From Candidatus Avimonoglobus intestinipullorum (GTDB lineage: Bacteria; Bacillota; Clostridia; UBA1381), in assembly GCA_018714645.1 (NCBI GenBank), contig DVND01000088.1:1-7144 (forward strand): a stretch of DNA of 7,144 nt, written 5' to 3'. Shown one piece after another: positions 6,525 through 7,144 of the stretch. The translations under genes and the position numbers were made by a program. Under the pieces are notes generated by a model, which searched no databases, was not told the origin of the DNA, and saw only the letters and a program-made list of their open reading frames with translations. The stretch's first letter is position 1; each line of letters opens with the position of its first letter.

Positions 6525-6723
6525 CGATTTGCAAAAAGAACATCAACTGATTGGAAAAAGCGAAGAAGAAATTATAGAGCTGCTGGGCGAACCCGCAAGG
6601 AAACCGGATAGCGGGCCGCGCCGGTTTGAATATTACGTTGGGGACAGCATGATTGATCCATATGTGTACGAAATTATTTTCAATAATGGAATTGTTGAAA
6701 ATACAATGGTTGTAGAACATTGA
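6517..6723 (+). CDS. Small BamE/SmpA-like domain protein; probable C-terminal part of a frameshifted gene
   Basis: 68 residues from an ATG that overlaps the stop of the preceding gene by eight bases, with AGGA (6508-6511) five bases upstream. The motif MIDDLQKEHQLIGKSEEEI followed by LLGEP (23-27), an aromatic FEYYVG (37-42) and a final IIFNNGIVE strand match small domains of the BamE/SmpA-like alpha-beta type, often found after a membrane anchor or lipoprotein signal. This protein has no signal of its own. The ten codons before the ATG in the same frame (6487-6516) read WDRYENFRIY, which fits the usual W...R.xMxDDL lead-in of such domains, so the ATG is probably internal and the gene continuous with the membrane protein upstream. 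The family call is from pattern recognition and the function is unknown. Confidence 0.6.
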   Translation: MIDDLQKEHQLIGKSEEEIIELLGEPARKPDSGPRRFEYYVGDSMIDPYVYEIIFNNGIVENTMVVEH

Positions 6724-6754
6724 ACAGGGATATATAAAAAAGGAGGCGTTTGAA

Positions 6755-7144
6755 ATGGATTATAAACTGCGAAACTGGGAGCTTACCGATGCGGCGGATT
6801 TGGCGCGGAATGCAAATAACGTCCGGATTGCCGAAAATTTACGGAATACGTTCCCCAATCCTTATACGCCGCGCCGGGGGATGCGGAGCAGTATATCCGC
6901 TATTGCCGCCGGCCGGACACGGGCGCGCTGAATTGGTGCATTGAGGCGGAAGGGCAGGCAGCAGGGAGCATAGGTGTGATTTTTAAAGACGATGTGAATT
7001 GTAAATGTGCGGAGCTGGGGTATTGGCTTGCGGAGCAGTTTTGGGGCCGGGGGATCATGACCGCTGCGGTAAAAGAATTTTCATGGTTCATTTTTGAAAA
7101 TTATGACATCGTACGCATTTATGCAGAGGTATTTGATTCAAATA
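6755..7144 (+). pseudogene. GNAT N-acetyltransferase, RimJ/RimL type, apparently frameshifted and cut by the window end
   Basis: AAGGAGG (6740-6746) lies eight bases before the ATG at 6755. The first frame reads MDYKLRNWELTDAADLARNA and on to RIAENLRNTFPNPYTPRRG, a typical start of RimJ/RimL-like acetyltransferases. It then meets a run of five G's (6876-6880) and turns into unrelated sequence ending at a TGA at 6929-6931. The -1 frame continues the family from 6880: DAEQYI, ALNWCIEAEG, GSIGVIF, ELGYWLAEQ and the acetyl-CoA binding motif FWGRGIMTAAVKEF (7039-7080), open to the last base. One missing G in the run would restore a full gene. Such enzymes move an acetyl group from acetyl-CoA to an amine, often a protein N-terminus, small molecule or drug; the substrate cannot be told. 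No promoter or terminator separates it from the preceding genes. The 3' end is outside the window. Confidence 0.75.

Noticed and set aside
6750..6944. TTG-started open frame overlapping the GNAT start
   Set aside because: It runs in a different frame from the GNAT sequence, has no motif, and the ATG at 6755 with AAGGAGG explains the region better.
1..7144. Mobile element, CRISPR array, tRNA/rRNA or riboswitch
   Set aside because: No transposase, terminal repeats, regular spacer-repeat pattern, or long structured leader was seen; the fruR leader is only about 26 bases.

Overview
The window suggests a mid-GC, low-complexity-promoter Firmicute, most likely a member of the Clostridia. The reasons are strong AGGAGG-type ribosome binding sites, a GTG start, sigma-A type promoters with extended -10 elements, an HPr that keeps Ser46 (the HPr kinase site of Firmicutes), a single-chain fructose EIIABC, and a DeoR-type FruR. 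Genus cannot be fixed from the sequence alone. All genes seen are on the + strand.

Layout. (1) Positions 1-280 hold the 3' end of a gene for a small protein with a DUF4330-like C-terminal beta domain, closed by a hairpin terminator (292-317). (2) An AT-rich gap of about 240 bases (281-520) carries a good extended -10 promoter and several TTGATT repeats that are candidate FruR operators. (3) Positions 521-6092 form one tight operon, fruR-fruK-fruA-ptsH-ptsI, with gaps of 1, 20, 16 and 15 bases, ending in a strong terminator (6094-6123). (4) Positions 6124-7144 hold a short accessory stretch: a three-helix membrane protein whose reading frame appears to break at a run of seven A's from a small BamE-like domain, then a RimJ/RimL-type GNAT acetyltransferase that also appears frameshifted and runs off the window.

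How the genes work together. The operon encodes a complete fructose uptake and activation route. EI (PtsI) takes the phosphoryl group from PEP on His186 and passes it to HPr His15, then to EIIA His67 and EIIB Cys174 of FruA. The EIIC domain imports fructose as fructose 1-phosphate, and FruK phosphorylates it to fructose 1,6-bisphosphate for glycolysis. FruR is expected to sense fructose 1-phosphate (or a related sugar phosphate) and control the promoter in front of its own gene. All key catalytic residues are present.

The core of the window is a well-understood system. No novel defence or mobile system is visible. The points worth a second look are the inclusion of the general PTS genes ptsHI in a fructose operon, a promoter whose -35 lies in the terminator of the preceding operon, the phased TTGATT repeats, and two independent apparent frameshifts at homopolymers in the downstream accessory genes.
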